A DNA stretch of 64,000 bases. It comes from Saussurea involucrata (Eukaryota; Streptophyta; Magnoliopsida; Asterales; Asteraceae). The notes beneath the pieces were generated by a model. That model saw only the letters and a list, made by a program, of their open reading frames with translations. It ran no database searches and was not told where the DNA came from. The position numbers and the translations under genes are program-made. Every line of letters starts with the position of its first letter. Within the stretch, counting starts at the first letter, position 1. This document shows positions 46,151 to 55,658 of this stretch, in pieces. The stretch is from contig CM066314.1 of the NCBI GenBank assembly GCA_033807775.1, positions 147,983,429 to 148,047,428 on the forward strand, given 5' to 3'.

Positions 46151-47899
46151 TCAATTAATAACTTTTGCATGCTCGGGAGTCGGCGGTCGATGGCTATTAG
46201 TTGGAATAGCGACATCGTCGATGATATCTTTGAGATTTCCTTTCGGAAAATGATATGCTAGTTCCTTCTTCAATGCGATACAGTCTTCTGTCGCGTGACC
46301 ATGATCGGCATGGAAGTCGCACCACTTTGATTTGTCTTTCTTAGCATCGTCCAGGTCGGACTTCTTTGGCCATCGAATGGTAGGTTGGGAACTTTTCAGA
46401 GCTTCGACTAGGTCCTTTGTGGGTCCTTTGAATCCGTAAGAGGATATCTTGGGGTACTGAGTGAGCTTAGCCGCGGTCTTGGCCTCTGCTTTCGTCTTGA
46501 AATGAACATTTGAAATTTGGCGCGCTGGCTCTACTCTAGAAACAGCCTTTGTCTTGAACTCTGGCTTTCTGACGCCTAGCGACTTTTTGTCGTCAGTGTG
46601 CTTGCGACGAAAGGCCGCATCGTCTTCGACCCTCATATATGCTAAGGTCCGAGCTCGGACGTCTTCGAAATTCTCCCGGGGATATTTGGTCAGGTCGGTG
46701 TATAAACCCGAATTATCATCCAGACCACGCTTATAGGCTTCGATTGCGATTTTTACGTCGCAATTACGGATGCTGATCATTTCGGCATTGAATCTATTAA
46801 AATAACTTCGAATAGACTCATTAGCTTTTTGTACGATGTAATATAGGTCGCTGGTCTGCTTCTCCATCTTACGACTGCTGGCGAATTGTTGGGAGAATTG
46901 TTTAACCAACTCAGCAAACGACCCGATGGATTTGGGTTTGAGATTGATTAACCATTGGAGAGTTGGACCAGTGAGAGTTGCTCCAAAACTCTTACACATG
47001 CATACTTCCTGGTACATAAATGGGATCGAGATCGTCCACATGAGCTGCTTATATTGCGCGACGTGCTCAGTCGGATCGGTCATACCCGAATACTTGGGAG
47101 TGAAGGCAGGAATGTTATACTTCTTTGGGACCTCGACGGTGGCGATCTCGTCGATGAAGGGCGACGCCTGATACCTCGAGCGAGGCTCGACGTCGACAGG
47201 AACGGCTGCCCCAGGCAACTTGGCGAGCAAGGACAGGACGCGCTCATTTTGGTCTTCTAACATCTTCAAACGCTGAGCGATGGGATCATTAAGATCGGGA
47301 TTTTCCCCTGTCGAGGGATTGGCCCCTGGGCTAGTGCCATTACCATGCGACGAACCATTGGTGTCCCCGTTGAATGGGACGAAATATGGCTGCGACCCAT
47401 AGTGGAATTGTTGCGGTCCATTCTGAAACGGTTGCGATCCTTGCTGGAAAGGTTGCGATCCACCTTGAGATCCATTCTGAAATGGCTGCTGAAATGGTTG
47501 TGACCCTTGCTGGAAAGGCTGCGACCCTTGTGATGGTTGAGACCCATTATTCACGGGTGGTGGCCTTATGTGCTGAGGAGGAACTGTCCCAAACTGAGGA
47601 TTTGGGTTGAACGTCCCTGGCTGTTGATTCTGCATGAATGGGCCTGGATACTGATTTTGCGCGGATGAACCTGGATTCGGGACAAATGGTCTAGGGCCAT
47701 TCTGGTCGAACGATCTTGGAACTGGGTTCTACACGAACGGCCTATGACCATTTTGAGGCCCGAGAGGATTTCTTAACCGCGCGATCTCCTCATCTGCTCT
47801 GCGATTCTGCTCCGCCATTGCATTGAGCTGATTCCTGGCGACTTCGAGCTCCTGATACATCTGAGCGACGGCTTGCTGCGGATTTCCAGAGGCTGCCAT
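46151..47899 (-). pseudogene. Element F gag, one stop, protease deleted
   Basis: The ATG at 47899 starts MAASGNPQQ. One TAG (47731-47729, codon 57, likely CAG) interrupts an otherwise continuous frame to the stop at 46151, giving a 494-codon open stretch from 47635. Domains: helical N-terminus, Pro/Gln/Phe repeat region with several GSQPFQQ-type units (47400-47530), gag core (MWTISIPFMYQEVCMCKSF to YFNRFNAEM) and finger CDFHADHGHATEDC. It ends AKVIN then TAA, fused to the protease tail by the same deletion as D. This is the least damaged gag of the family here. Confidence 0.92.
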
Positions 47900-48000
47900 T
47901 TTCCTGCAACAGAAAATAGAAGAAACTCCAAGAAACTATTAGTAGGGTGCACGTTCGTCGAGGATTTTCTCTAGATGAGGTCCCACGGATGGCGCCAAAC
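47900..48000 (-). promoter_or_regulatory. Element F leader: primer site and splice-acceptor-like end
   Basis: The primer site is at 47997-47981. CCTACTAATAG, a pyrimidine run and GTTGCAG lie before GAAAATGG. Confidence 0.75.
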
Positions 48001-48961
48001 TGTTAATGCCAAAAATCGCACCAAAGGGACAACTTAAGGTCGATGTGGACTTAATCAACTAAAGAAAGGATCTTTCGACAAGACGTGCAACGAGGGAAAA
48101 AATAAACGAGACAAGGGATTTGATGACGCATGAAAAAACTCAAACGAGGAAATAACCTGCGGACGACCGTAGGTGTCGTCGCTGCACTATGGTCGCCAAT
48201 CAGGGGCGACGTCCTTGGTACTGGCGTCGGTCGTATGATGATTACAATACAAATGAAGGAAATACTTCGAAATGTAAAGTACAAGTGTTTAAATGTGAAA
48301 ACAGGTGTTTGTCGTGTGTGAATACAAAGTGTAAACTGTTGGTCGAGGGCTTATGTCGTGCGTCGAGACTGATTCTTCGAGAGAAAGCTCTTCACCGCTG
48401 TTATTCTTGAATGCGCTGTAGTATTCTGGCTTTCAGTACTTAATCTCCAGAGTTTGAATGTTCTTTACTATGAGTTTGGATGATTTTCTCTGATGTTTGG
48501 TGATGTTCGCTGGAGTGTATTGGATCTTAACCGATGTCCCTTGAAATGAAGCTTTAGCTTGTCTTTTATAGCCTTCGCATCATTAATTAACTCCATTAAT
48601 GATTCGATCAACGGCTACAACGGCTGGAAACGGTCGCCGGAGTGATTATCCATAATGATCTTCGTCCATTACGGTCGCTTGCTGTTAATGGCTTTGACTC
48701 CTGCATTAAATACTTAACAAACGTAACAGTCAAGGTTAACGTTAGCTTTGGTCGAAGGTACAATGATCTTACGCGATGGTCGTACGGGACGGGCCATACT
48801 ACGGGCGAGCGTCATGGGGGACGTACGACTTACCTTTTACGGGCGACGACGGATGTTTTATGGGTTCTCGTCGAGACCTTATCTTAATACAAGATTTGGA
48901 TTATGACGTGCGTCTTATCTGCTCCGATCGTGGTCGTACGACGTGGTTTTTTGCCCAAACA
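48001..48961 (-). repeat. Element F 5' LTR
   Basis: 961 bp, same ends and length as 32912-33872. TATA (TATAAAAG) at 48570-48563. It is followed by the TTCAC target duplication at 48962-48966. Confidence 0.95.
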
Positions 48962-48969
48962 TTCACCAT
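48962..48969 (-). pseudogene. First codons of the element E pol ORF
   Basis: The minus strand reads AGGAAAATGGTGAA before F begins. Joining it across the TTCAC duplication to 32906 gives M-V-N-N-G-N-S-E-Q, in frame with the RT ORF of E. The fragment fixes the start of the pol-only ORF and shows that F landed in codons two to three. Confidence 0.88.
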
Positions 48970-49070
48970 TTTCCTGAAACAAAGAACAAAGAAAACTCCA
49001 AGAAACCGTTAGTAAGACGCACGTTTGTCGAAGATTTTCTCTAGATGAGGTCCCACGGATGGCGCCAAAC
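48970..49070 (-). promoter_or_regulatory. Element E leader: primer site and splice-acceptor-like end
   Basis: The primer site is at 49067-49051. TTACTAACGG, a T-rich run and TTTCAG precede GAAAATGG. In this copy the leader feeds pol, not gag. Confidence 0.78.
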
Positions 49071-49955
49071 TGTTAATGCCAAAAATCGCACCAAAGGGAC
49101 AACTTAAGGTCGATGTGGACTTTAACAACTAAAGAAAGGAATCGTTCGACAAAGGCGTGCGACAAAGACAAAAATATAAACGAGACAGAGAATTTGATGA
49201 CGCAGGAAAAACCTCAACGAGGAAAAACTTTGCGGACGACAGTGGATGTCGTCGCTGCACTATGGTCGCCAATCAGGGGCGATGTCCTTGGTGTTCCAGG
49301 TGTCGATCGTACAGAGATTACAATACAGATGAAGGAAAGACTTCGAAATGTAAAGTTACAACTGTTTTCTAATGTAAAACAATGTGCGTCGTGTGTTTAA
49401 ACCGTGTGTCGTGTGTGGCTGTCGTGTGTCGAGAACGATCTTCTATGGGTAATTCCTTTGCTTCGAATGAGTGTTCTTCAGAGTTCGAGTACTTGTGCCT
49501 GTTGTTCGATGTTCTTGTTCTCTCTCTCTGTGTTGTTCGCTGTCCTTTAAACTGAGGATTGGGCTTGGAATTTATAGTCTTCGGGCACTTTAATTGAATC
49601 TTTAAGATCTTTGATGATTGTTGTAACGGTCGTCGTCTTCAATGTGGGATTAGATGCTCATAACTGATTTCGTCGGTTATAGCCGTTGTCCATTAATGAC
49701 TTTGACTCCTGCATTGATCATTGAACAAACATAACAGTCGTATAACGCGTTAGTCGGTCGAGGTCACATGATTCTACGCGACGGTCGTGCAAAGTAGGCG
49801 ACGTCGAGGTCGAGTGTCGTGGGGTAAAAAGACTTTTGATTTTATCTTTAATCAAGAGAGAGAAAGTACTATGATTTTACCTTCGTTACGGAGAAGGGAA
49901 TAAGTATTTTCCTTACCTTGGTCGTGGTCGAGACTGGTGAAATTTTGCCCAAACA
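49071..49955 (-). repeat. Element E 5' LTR
   Basis: 885 bp, plus-strand ends TGTTAATGCC and GCCCAAACA. Its sequence (AGAGAGAGAACAAGA-type block, CACAGTTTAAACAC) is nearer the LTRs of B than those of D and F, so the pol-only copies share an LTR subtype. TATA-like TATAAATT at 49576-49569. Confidence 0.93.
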
Positions 49956-50109
49956 GGTACTCGTATATCACGACGTACCCATCAGGACACATCTCTGATC
50001 GAATCTGACCGGCCTTGCTCAATGTAATCCCCGCAGGGATTTTTGCTAAACTCCTAAGGTCGTCGAGATCATCTTGATCTCAAATGGTACTTTTGGGTTC
50101 GATCGACAT
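49956..50109 (-). pseudogene. Remnant: first exon start of the Tat antisense gene
   Basis: ATG at 50109 (MSIEPKSTI) followed by TGA, then DDLDDLRSLAKIPAGI and EMCPDGYVVIYEY, the same N-terminal block as in C, D and F. It is cut at 49956 by insertion of E. Its orientation is the same as the neighbouring gag-protease remnant, whereas in C, D and F the two are opposite. Confidence 0.82.
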
Positions 50110-50219
50110 CGATAAACCTGTTAACCAAATCTGTCGATCTGAAAAACCCCAGATATCCCAGTTTTTCCTAGGTTTTCTAGCAATTGACTTACGACGCATA
50201 CAAAGAATAAGGAGTCATA

Positions 50220-51102
50220 ATGCCAAAAATCGCCATCAGAGGGTCGTTGGCTTGCTTCTGCGGCTTCAGGGTGGTCTTATAGCAGTCACGGGCGACTTTT
50301 GGCTCGCTTTTGATCTCTTGGACTCCCCACGACGTAGGGAACTTCATGGTCTGATGATACGTCGAGGGAACGGCTTTCATGTCATGTATCCATGGTCGAC
50401 CTAAGATGATGTTATAGGCCGACGCACAGTCGATGACGTTGAACTTGGTTTGCTTGTTGATTCCTCCGGCATAGACAGGCAAGGTGATCTCTCCAAAGGT
50501 GCTCGTCGCGTCTCCATTGAAACCGACCAAAGTTGTCGAGCGTCGGGTGATTTTGGAACGATCGATTCCCATGGCCTTAATGGTATCAAGGAAGATGACG
50601 TTTGCGGAACTGCCCCCATCGACCAAGACTCGTCAGGTCAGACAGTTACCAATCGTGAGTTGAATTATCAACCCATCATGGTGTTTCCGATACGAATCAC
50701 CGAGGTCATCTTGGTCGAATGTGATCTTCATAGCTTCTAACTCCAGATCTCCTTTGGGTCTTGATTAACTAGGGGTAGGTTGATCGTCAAGTGCTTGGCT
50801 GGCGTGATGTTTGGCTGTGGAATATGTCAGACCCACCAGTGATGCAGTTGACGACCTTTGCATGATCGGGAGTCGGCGGTCGAGCATCGTTTGCTGGAGT
50901 AACGACGTCATCGATGATATCTTTGAGATTGCCCTTCGGGACGTGATATGCTAGCTCCTTTTTGATAGCTATGCAGTCGTCCGTCATGTGATCGTGGTCG
51001 ATGTGGAAATCGCACCACTTTGATTTATCCTTCTTACCGTCGTCTTTGTCGGACTTCTTCGGCCACCGGATGGTCGCTTGGACGGTCTTCAGAGCCTCGG
51101 CC
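50220..51102 (-). pseudogene. Remnant: gag C-terminus and protease of an older Tat element
   Basis: From the copia insertion at 51102 the minus strand reads EALKTVQATIRWPKKS, the finger CDFHIDHDHMTDDC and AKVVNCITGG, then protease with LVDGGSSANVIFLDTIKAMG and GRPWIHDMKAVP. As in C, protease is present and no RT follows; the frame ends soon after TTLKPQK. An in-frame TAG near 50770, a TGA near 50635 and a small indel break it. After TTLKPQK the sequence jumps to half of the GGTCGTTGG hairpin, 16 bases like the LTR end (GCGATTTTTGGCATTA) and then the antisense-gene leader, so 50195-50235 is a rearranged junction. Confidence 0.88.
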
Positions 51103-52069
51103 TGTTGGTCCCGAAAGGCCTATACAAGTTTGTAGAAGGGGGGGTTGAATACAAACACACAGATTTTACTTTTCTAAATTGTTTATTGATAAATCATTAA
51201 CAATTTACAGCTTGTTGCGGAGACAAGATTAAGGATAAACCTAAATCTAAACAAGTTGGAACACTAAGGTTTCTTGCACTAAGAAAGATAAGGAAATTAC
51301 TAATAATAACCTATCTTGAGATAAGAGATATGAACTTGTCCAGAGTTAGCAAGTTACTTCAAAATGAAGTGAGTTCATCTCTTTATATACTGTATGCATT
51401 TAATGCAAGTCAGTATATACTTTACACGTGTCATCAGCTGGTTGGTTGCATGTCATTGACCTTGGTTGACAACCTTAGTAGCCGTAAGGATGAACAGTGT
51501 AGTATCAGAGTGGTTGTACGATTTCAGATATTCGGAGGTTCTTTTCTGACATTTCGTACGGAGGCGTGCAAGGGTGGTTAAGACAAAAGTACTTTGTACG
51601 GAGGACTTCATGATCAGCTTTCGTTGATTCAGCGATTATCATTTACTATTCAGCAGATGATAAAGTTCAGCGATAGCTGAAGTCTTGTACTTGATACTTC
51701 ACGTTGAGTGGACAAATCTGAGTCTTCGCTGATCCGCATCAGTTCATTAGGAGACTTGTCGCTGGTTCTTGAGCTTGATCTTCGACTTCAGCGTAGAACC
51801 TTTTTTGACGTGAAACTTGTCTTCAGGGATCATAAGTAAACAACTAACTTATCAGCGATCATCATAATGACTGAACAGACTCAGCGCATTAATGATGAAC
51901 AGTGTTCGCTGAATGTTTAATCTAAAAAGCGAGAGTTCCTATCAGCGGTACTGTAAGATCTTAGTACTTATCAGCGATAGTGAAACTCTGATACATATTG
52001 TTTACTTACAATTTTCACTAAGTATATAAGAGAGGGTCATTATCAAATCACTGAGGGTTTGGATCAACA
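51103..52069 (-). repeat. Copia 3' LTR
   Basis: 967 bp; plus-strand ends TGTTGGTCCC and GGATCAACA. TATA-like TATATAAAG at 51389-51381. It contains nine TCAGCG or CGCTGA words within 51630-51980. Confidence 0.95.
51381..51389 (-). promoter_or_regulatory. TATA box of the copia 3' LTR
   Basis: Minus strand TATATAAAG; identical copy in the 5' LTR at 63485-63477. Confidence 0.65.
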
Positions 52070-52500
52070 ATCTCCCCCTATTTGATTATGACATAGCAAC
52101 AAAGAAAATTGTTATTTAATGAAAACATAAGGATAAAAAGAACTCATAAAATATTTGTCCCTTTTACTGTTTTCTGGGATCTTTTCAGTATTGATGGAGT
52201 AAAGTACATTCGCTGAAATCTTTCTTTAAAATATTGAATCAGGTTACAATGAAGAACAGAAAGATTACAAGTACAAGCGAAATAATTTACAAGTACAGAA
52301 GGATAACTGATACAATAGAGAAAAAGGAGATTATATCAGTTTTCAAAAGGTTCTTCCTTAATGAGAAGTTCATCAAGGGTCGTCTTTTCAGTGGGGATCA
52401 TCCAGTCAGGGACATTTACTCCTTGATTCTTTAACTTCAGAGCAGCTTCAAAAATCAAGGGTTTCAGGTGTCTAGCTTTGATGTCGCGTCTGACTTCACA
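52070..52500 (-). other. Copia 3' region with polypurine tract
   Basis: On the minus strand AAATAGGGGGAGAT (52083-52070) abuts the LTR. The remainder has no supported ORF. Confidence 0.85.
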
Positions 52501-53580
52501 CTAGTATACGAGATCTCTGAGTTGTTCGATGGGAGCGATTTGGAGCTCAGAGACACGTTGAAAGTGATGATTTCCATCATAGTCTAAGAAGAATATACCA
52601 TATGGATCACTTACCACTGTGCCAGGGATGAAGGTTTCTCCAGGTGGTAGGAAGGTGTCAAGCATTGAAAGATCAGCATCAGGGCCAAGAACTTCAGCAC
52701 GAGAGAAACCAATACCTGTTTCATTTCGAATGATTGGACCTGAATCAGAAACTTTCTTCTTCTTAGCAGAGGCTTTCTTCGGTTGAGGAAGAGTAGGAGG
52801 GATATCCACAGCAGATGAAAGCAAGTCGATCTGTTTGTTTAAGATCATCTCAACATGGCTTTTGAATTTTGAGCGTGATCCCTGAATGGCTAATTTTGTT
52901 TCTAACCATTCAGAGAGACCAAACTTTTCTAATGAAGCAGCATAGAAGGTTTTCTTGGTTTTGTCATCTCTGTAGATATCCACTTCAACAACAGGAATAT
53001 CAACGAACATTTTTCCTCTGATGTTGGCTTTGATTATCTTGGATGGTCTTGATCGATAGGTCAGCATTTGATTAGCCCATTCCAAGGTTGTATCAGAGAC
53101 CTTTGTCTTTTCGCTAACGATTTCTTGAGCATTATCCCAGAGCTGACATTGAACATCGATGGGAACTCTTTTCAGCTTGGGGTCTTTGATTGATCGTTGA
53201 GTAAGCTTTATAGCGTATTCTCTGTCTTTTTCTTCTGCTTCCTTTCTTTCAGCGATGAGGCGTTCAGCTCTGAGGTGTTCCTTGTATTCAGCTTTTGAAA
53301 TTCTGAACTTTGGAGGAACAGAAGGCAGTTGATCACGCCTTAGAATGATTCGCTGATCCTCGAATCGCTTTATTATTTCTTCTCTTCTCTTTTGATCCTT
53401 TTCACTCAGCTTTTGAGGAGCTGAGGAAGGTCTGTTTCTGTGCGAGAGAGGTTGTTCTTCTGGTTCATCAGTCTCAGAGATCAAATCCAAGACTGGGATT
53501 ATGTCTTCAGCGGCAGCTGGAATTATTGGTGAAGTCGCAGTTGTAGAGCCTTCAGCGATATCCTCAAACAGGGGAGAGGA
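52501..53580 (-). CDS. Copia env-like region, C-terminal part
   Basis: Open from about 53580 to the stop at 52503-52501, about 360 codons with no stop and no clear ATG at its start. It is rich in Lys, Glu, Arg and Pro, with a charged helical stretch (KAEYKEHLRAERLIAERKEAEEKDREYA), a Lys-rich patch (KKASAKKKKVSDSG) and a C-terminal part of ordinary composition. No membrane anchor is obvious. It could be joined to the upstream segment by an intron at 53738-53581 (GTACAC to GCTAG), which would keep the frame, or by frameshift. It belongs to the extra region that Sireviruses carry after pol; function unknown. Confidence 0.6.
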   Translation of the reverse strand, partial: SSPLFEDIAEGSTTATSPIIPAAAEDIIPVLDLISETDEPEEQPLSHRNRPSSAPQKLSEKDQKRREEIIKRFEDQRIILRRDQLPSVPPKFRISKAEYKEHLRAERLIAERKEAEEKDREYAIKLTQRSIKDPKLKRVPIDVQCQLWDNAQEIVSEKTKVSDTTLEWANQMLTYRSRPSKIIKANIRGKMFVDIPVVEVDIYRDDKTKKTFYAASLEKFGLSEWLETKLAIQGSRSKFKSHVEMILNKQIDLLSSAVDIPPTLPQPKKASAKKKKVSDSGPIIRNETGIGFSRAEVLGPDADLSMLDTFLPPGETFIPGTVVSDPYGIFFLDYDGNHHFQRVSELQIAPIEQLRDLVY

Positions 53581-53729
53581 CTAGCTGAAACGCAGCGATC
53601 TTACTAATAAGAATTGGGTAGAAGTACTTGGGTAGAAAAGATAGAAAAAGAATGTGGATGTGTAGAGAGGTTGTTGAGTAGAGAACTGATTGTGTATTGA
53701 GATGTTCAGGGAAGGAATATAAGTAAAGT

Positions 53730-55658
53730 TTAGTGTACCTGACAAACCGGCTTTTCAAGCAAGATCGCCAGATTTTCATCTTCAGCGAGGCCTTTGCTTT
53801 TGCTTTTCTCAGCGCCAGAGGCTGAGGGCTTTGTCTTTGTCTTCTCCCCTGAAGGTTCTTTTATTAAGATTCCCTTAAGAGCTTTGATCCTTGGGGATAG
53901 TTTGACGATAAAGAAATCATCATCATCTTTATCATCATCATCATCCTTTCTTGGAGAGAAGGATGGTTCATCTTCAGGGATGTCGATGTCTTCATCTTCT
54001 TCTGCTTCGGATTTCTCAGCCTCTTCTTCGAGTTGCTCCCCCTCAGATACAGAGGCGAGCTTCTCGGTTCCCTCAGGGTTTTCATCTCCCTGAGGTCCAG
54101 CGGTTAGATCTTCATTCCTCTCTCCCCTGATAGATTCATCATGGGAAAGGTCTTCAGCGCTTTTGTTTAGATCTTCAGCGCTCTTCTCAAGATTTACAGC
54201 GCTCTTCTCCCTGGTATGTTCAGCGCTCTTCTCCCCCTCTTTCTCATGATGACTGGGGGAGGAATGGGTAGACTCAGCGTTGGTGTTATCTCTGTCTTCT
54301 GGGCCAGAGATTTTCACACAACCTTCAAGCTTTGCTATTCTGTCTTCTAGGCCAGAAATAGCATGCGTGATTTTCTTCAGCTCTGTGCGATCCGCCGCTG
54401 TGAAAGATTCCAAAATAGGTGCAGGGGCAGGAGCAGGAGCTGGATTATTTGCCTTGTTGACCAGCGTCTCGATCATCGTCTTCATAGAACTAACGTCGGT
54501 CTTTACAGAGCCTAAGTCAGTCTTGACCGCTGACATATCACCTTCTAGTGCTCCAACCGATGTCTTCAGCGTTGTTACTTCGCTGGACACGGTCGAAACT
54601 GAGCTTTTGAGGCTGGTGTAGTCAGTGTAGATGTCAGAGAGCACTTTGGCAAAATCGGCGAGAGTCTTATCAAGTCCCTTGATGTCTTCAGTGGAAGCTT
54701 TCTTCTCCACCACCGTTGTCAGCTTTGTCAAATTTTCTCCAGCGTTTGTTACAGCTGTAGAATTGTTGGAGAGTGTGGTGGTGAGACTGGTCAGCTTTGT
54801 TTCCACAGACTTCAGAGAAGCGTTGATGTCTCCCAAATTAGGACCTGTAATACATAAGTACTTGTGAACAAAGGAAAGCTCAGAAGTTTCAGGTTTAGTT
54901 ACAGTGCTTAAGGTGGGATTTGTACCTGCAGGAGGATTGATGAACTCGTCAAAGTTGCAAGTTCCTGAATAATGTTCCATATCCTCTTCAAAAGTACGGT
55001 GAGGTATGGTGATCTCTGCAGGTCCTTTCTTCATCATTTGATGAGAAGCGTCAGCGTTGGCTTCTGGAATGATGGCATCTCCAGTGTTAGCTGGAGGAGT
55101 GTCCAAAGAAGTGGAGGGAGGAGCGAAGGATAAGATTGGGATTCGGGTTCTGAGTTCAGCGTTGGAATCGCTGACAATCACTTCATCGGTCTTTTGAGAG
55201 ACTGAGGGAGGTTGGGTAGTTTCCAAGTTTCTAACCTCAGTGTTTAGAGACGCTGAAGTCTGGATTGGAGAGATGGCTTGCATGGGTGTGGCAGAGCGTA
55301 CCACGGAACTTTCCTTCAGCTCGTCAGAATGAGCTGAGGAGTCTTCAGCATGGAATTGCTGGGGTTGCTCCTTGGTTTTCTTGATCCTTTTGGAATCAAG
55401 TTGGGTGTGAGAGGGTTTCCTTTTCTTAGAAGGAGAGGATTTTGTGGCCGGGGTATCAGCGATGGGTATTGTCGCTGAAGGAGCCACAGAAAGCGGAGAA
55501 TTTAGAAGAGTGAGAAGAGTAGAGAGACGTACCTCATTTGCGACAGGCTTGAAGTCGAGAACCTTAGGGCCAATCTGAGAAAGTTTCAGATCACCCTCTT
55601 CAGGATAGCTGTCCTTTAGGCCATATTGGCGCTGATGAATCTTGGGTAAGGAACCCAT
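53730..55658 (-). CDS. Copia env-like region, central coiled-coil part
   Basis: A 642-codon ORF (frame differs from both neighbours). The N-terminal third is Ser/Thr/Pro-rich with a basic patch (SPSKKRKPSHTQLDSKRIKK), a candidate nuclear signal. From roughly residue 285 to 400 a long heptad-patterned region (SLKSVETKLTSLTTTL to VSSMKTMIETLVNKA) predicts a coiled coil. Then come an Ala-Pro repeat, a repeated KSAEDL unit and an acidic Glu/Asp-rich tail with a D run near 53920-53950. Central coiled coils are typical of Sirevirus env-like proteins. It overlaps the upstream ORF by 43 bases in another frame, which points to a one-base indel in an original continuous gene. Confidence 0.65.
   Translation of the reverse strand: MGSLPKIHQRQYGLKDSYPEEGDLKLSQIGPKVLDFKPVANEVRLSTLLTLLNSPLSVAPSATIPIADTPATKSSPSKKRKPSHTQLDSKRIKKTKEQPQQFHAEDSSAHSDELKESSVVRSATPMQAISPIQTSASLNTEVRNLETTQPPSVSQKTDEVIVSDSNAELRTRIPILSFAPPSTSLDTPPANTGDAIIPEANADASHQMMKKGPAEITIPHRTFEEDMEHYSGTCNFDEFINPPAGTNPTLSTVTKPETSELSFVHKYLCITGPNLGDINASLKSVETKLTSLTTTLSNNSTAVTNAGENLTKLTTVVEKKASTEDIKGLDKTLADFAKVLSDIYTDYTSLKSSVSTVSSEVTTLKTSVGALEGDMSAVKTDLGSVKTDVSSMKTMIETLVNKANNPAPAPAPAPILESFTAADRTELKKITHAISGLEDRIAKLEGCVKISGPEDRDNTNAESTHSSPSHHEKEGEKSAEHTREKSAVNLEKSAEDLNKSAEDLSHDESIRGERNEDLTAGPQGDENPEGTEKLASVSEGEQLEEEAEKSEAEEDEDIDIPEDEPSFSPRKDDDDDKDDDDFFIVKLSPRIKALKGILIKEPSGEKTKTKPSASGAEKSKSKGLAEDENLAILLEKPVCQVH

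Larger units (their letters stand above)
32912..48961 (-). mobile_element. Tat-lineage element F (gag-only type) inserted in E, containing H
   Basis: In element sense: 5' LTR 48961-48001, leader, gag 47899-46151, convergent spacer, antisense gene on the plus strand (34363-45328, split by H), polypurine tract, 3' LTR 33872-32912. The target duplication TTCAC is exact (32907-32911 and 48962-48966). The insertion is two to three codons after the ATG of the E pol. The LTRs are both 961 bp with about 20 differences by eye. Without H the element is about 7.2 kb. Confidence 0.93.
7922..49955 (-). mobile_element. Tat-lineage element E (pol-only), host of B, F and probably Athila
   Basis: In element sense: 5' LTR 49955-49071, primer site 49067-49051, leader, ATG at 48969, then pol interrupted by F between 48962 and 32911 and by B between 30334 and 9226, with pol ending at 8483. 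Both insertions are bounded by matching five-base duplications (TTCAC and GCAGC), which proves the pieces belong together. Its 3' end is not in the window because the Athila element begins at 7921. E encodes RT, RNase H, archaeal-type RNase H and integrase but has no gag or protease: the leader runs straight into the pol ATG. The right flank starts GGTAC (49956-49960), the expected target duplication. Confidence 0.88.

Noticed and set aside
51330..51581. 83-codon ORF conserved at 51330-51581 and 63426-63677
   Set aside because: The two are the paired LTRs of one element, so identity reflects duplication and not selection; the orientation is opposite to the element.
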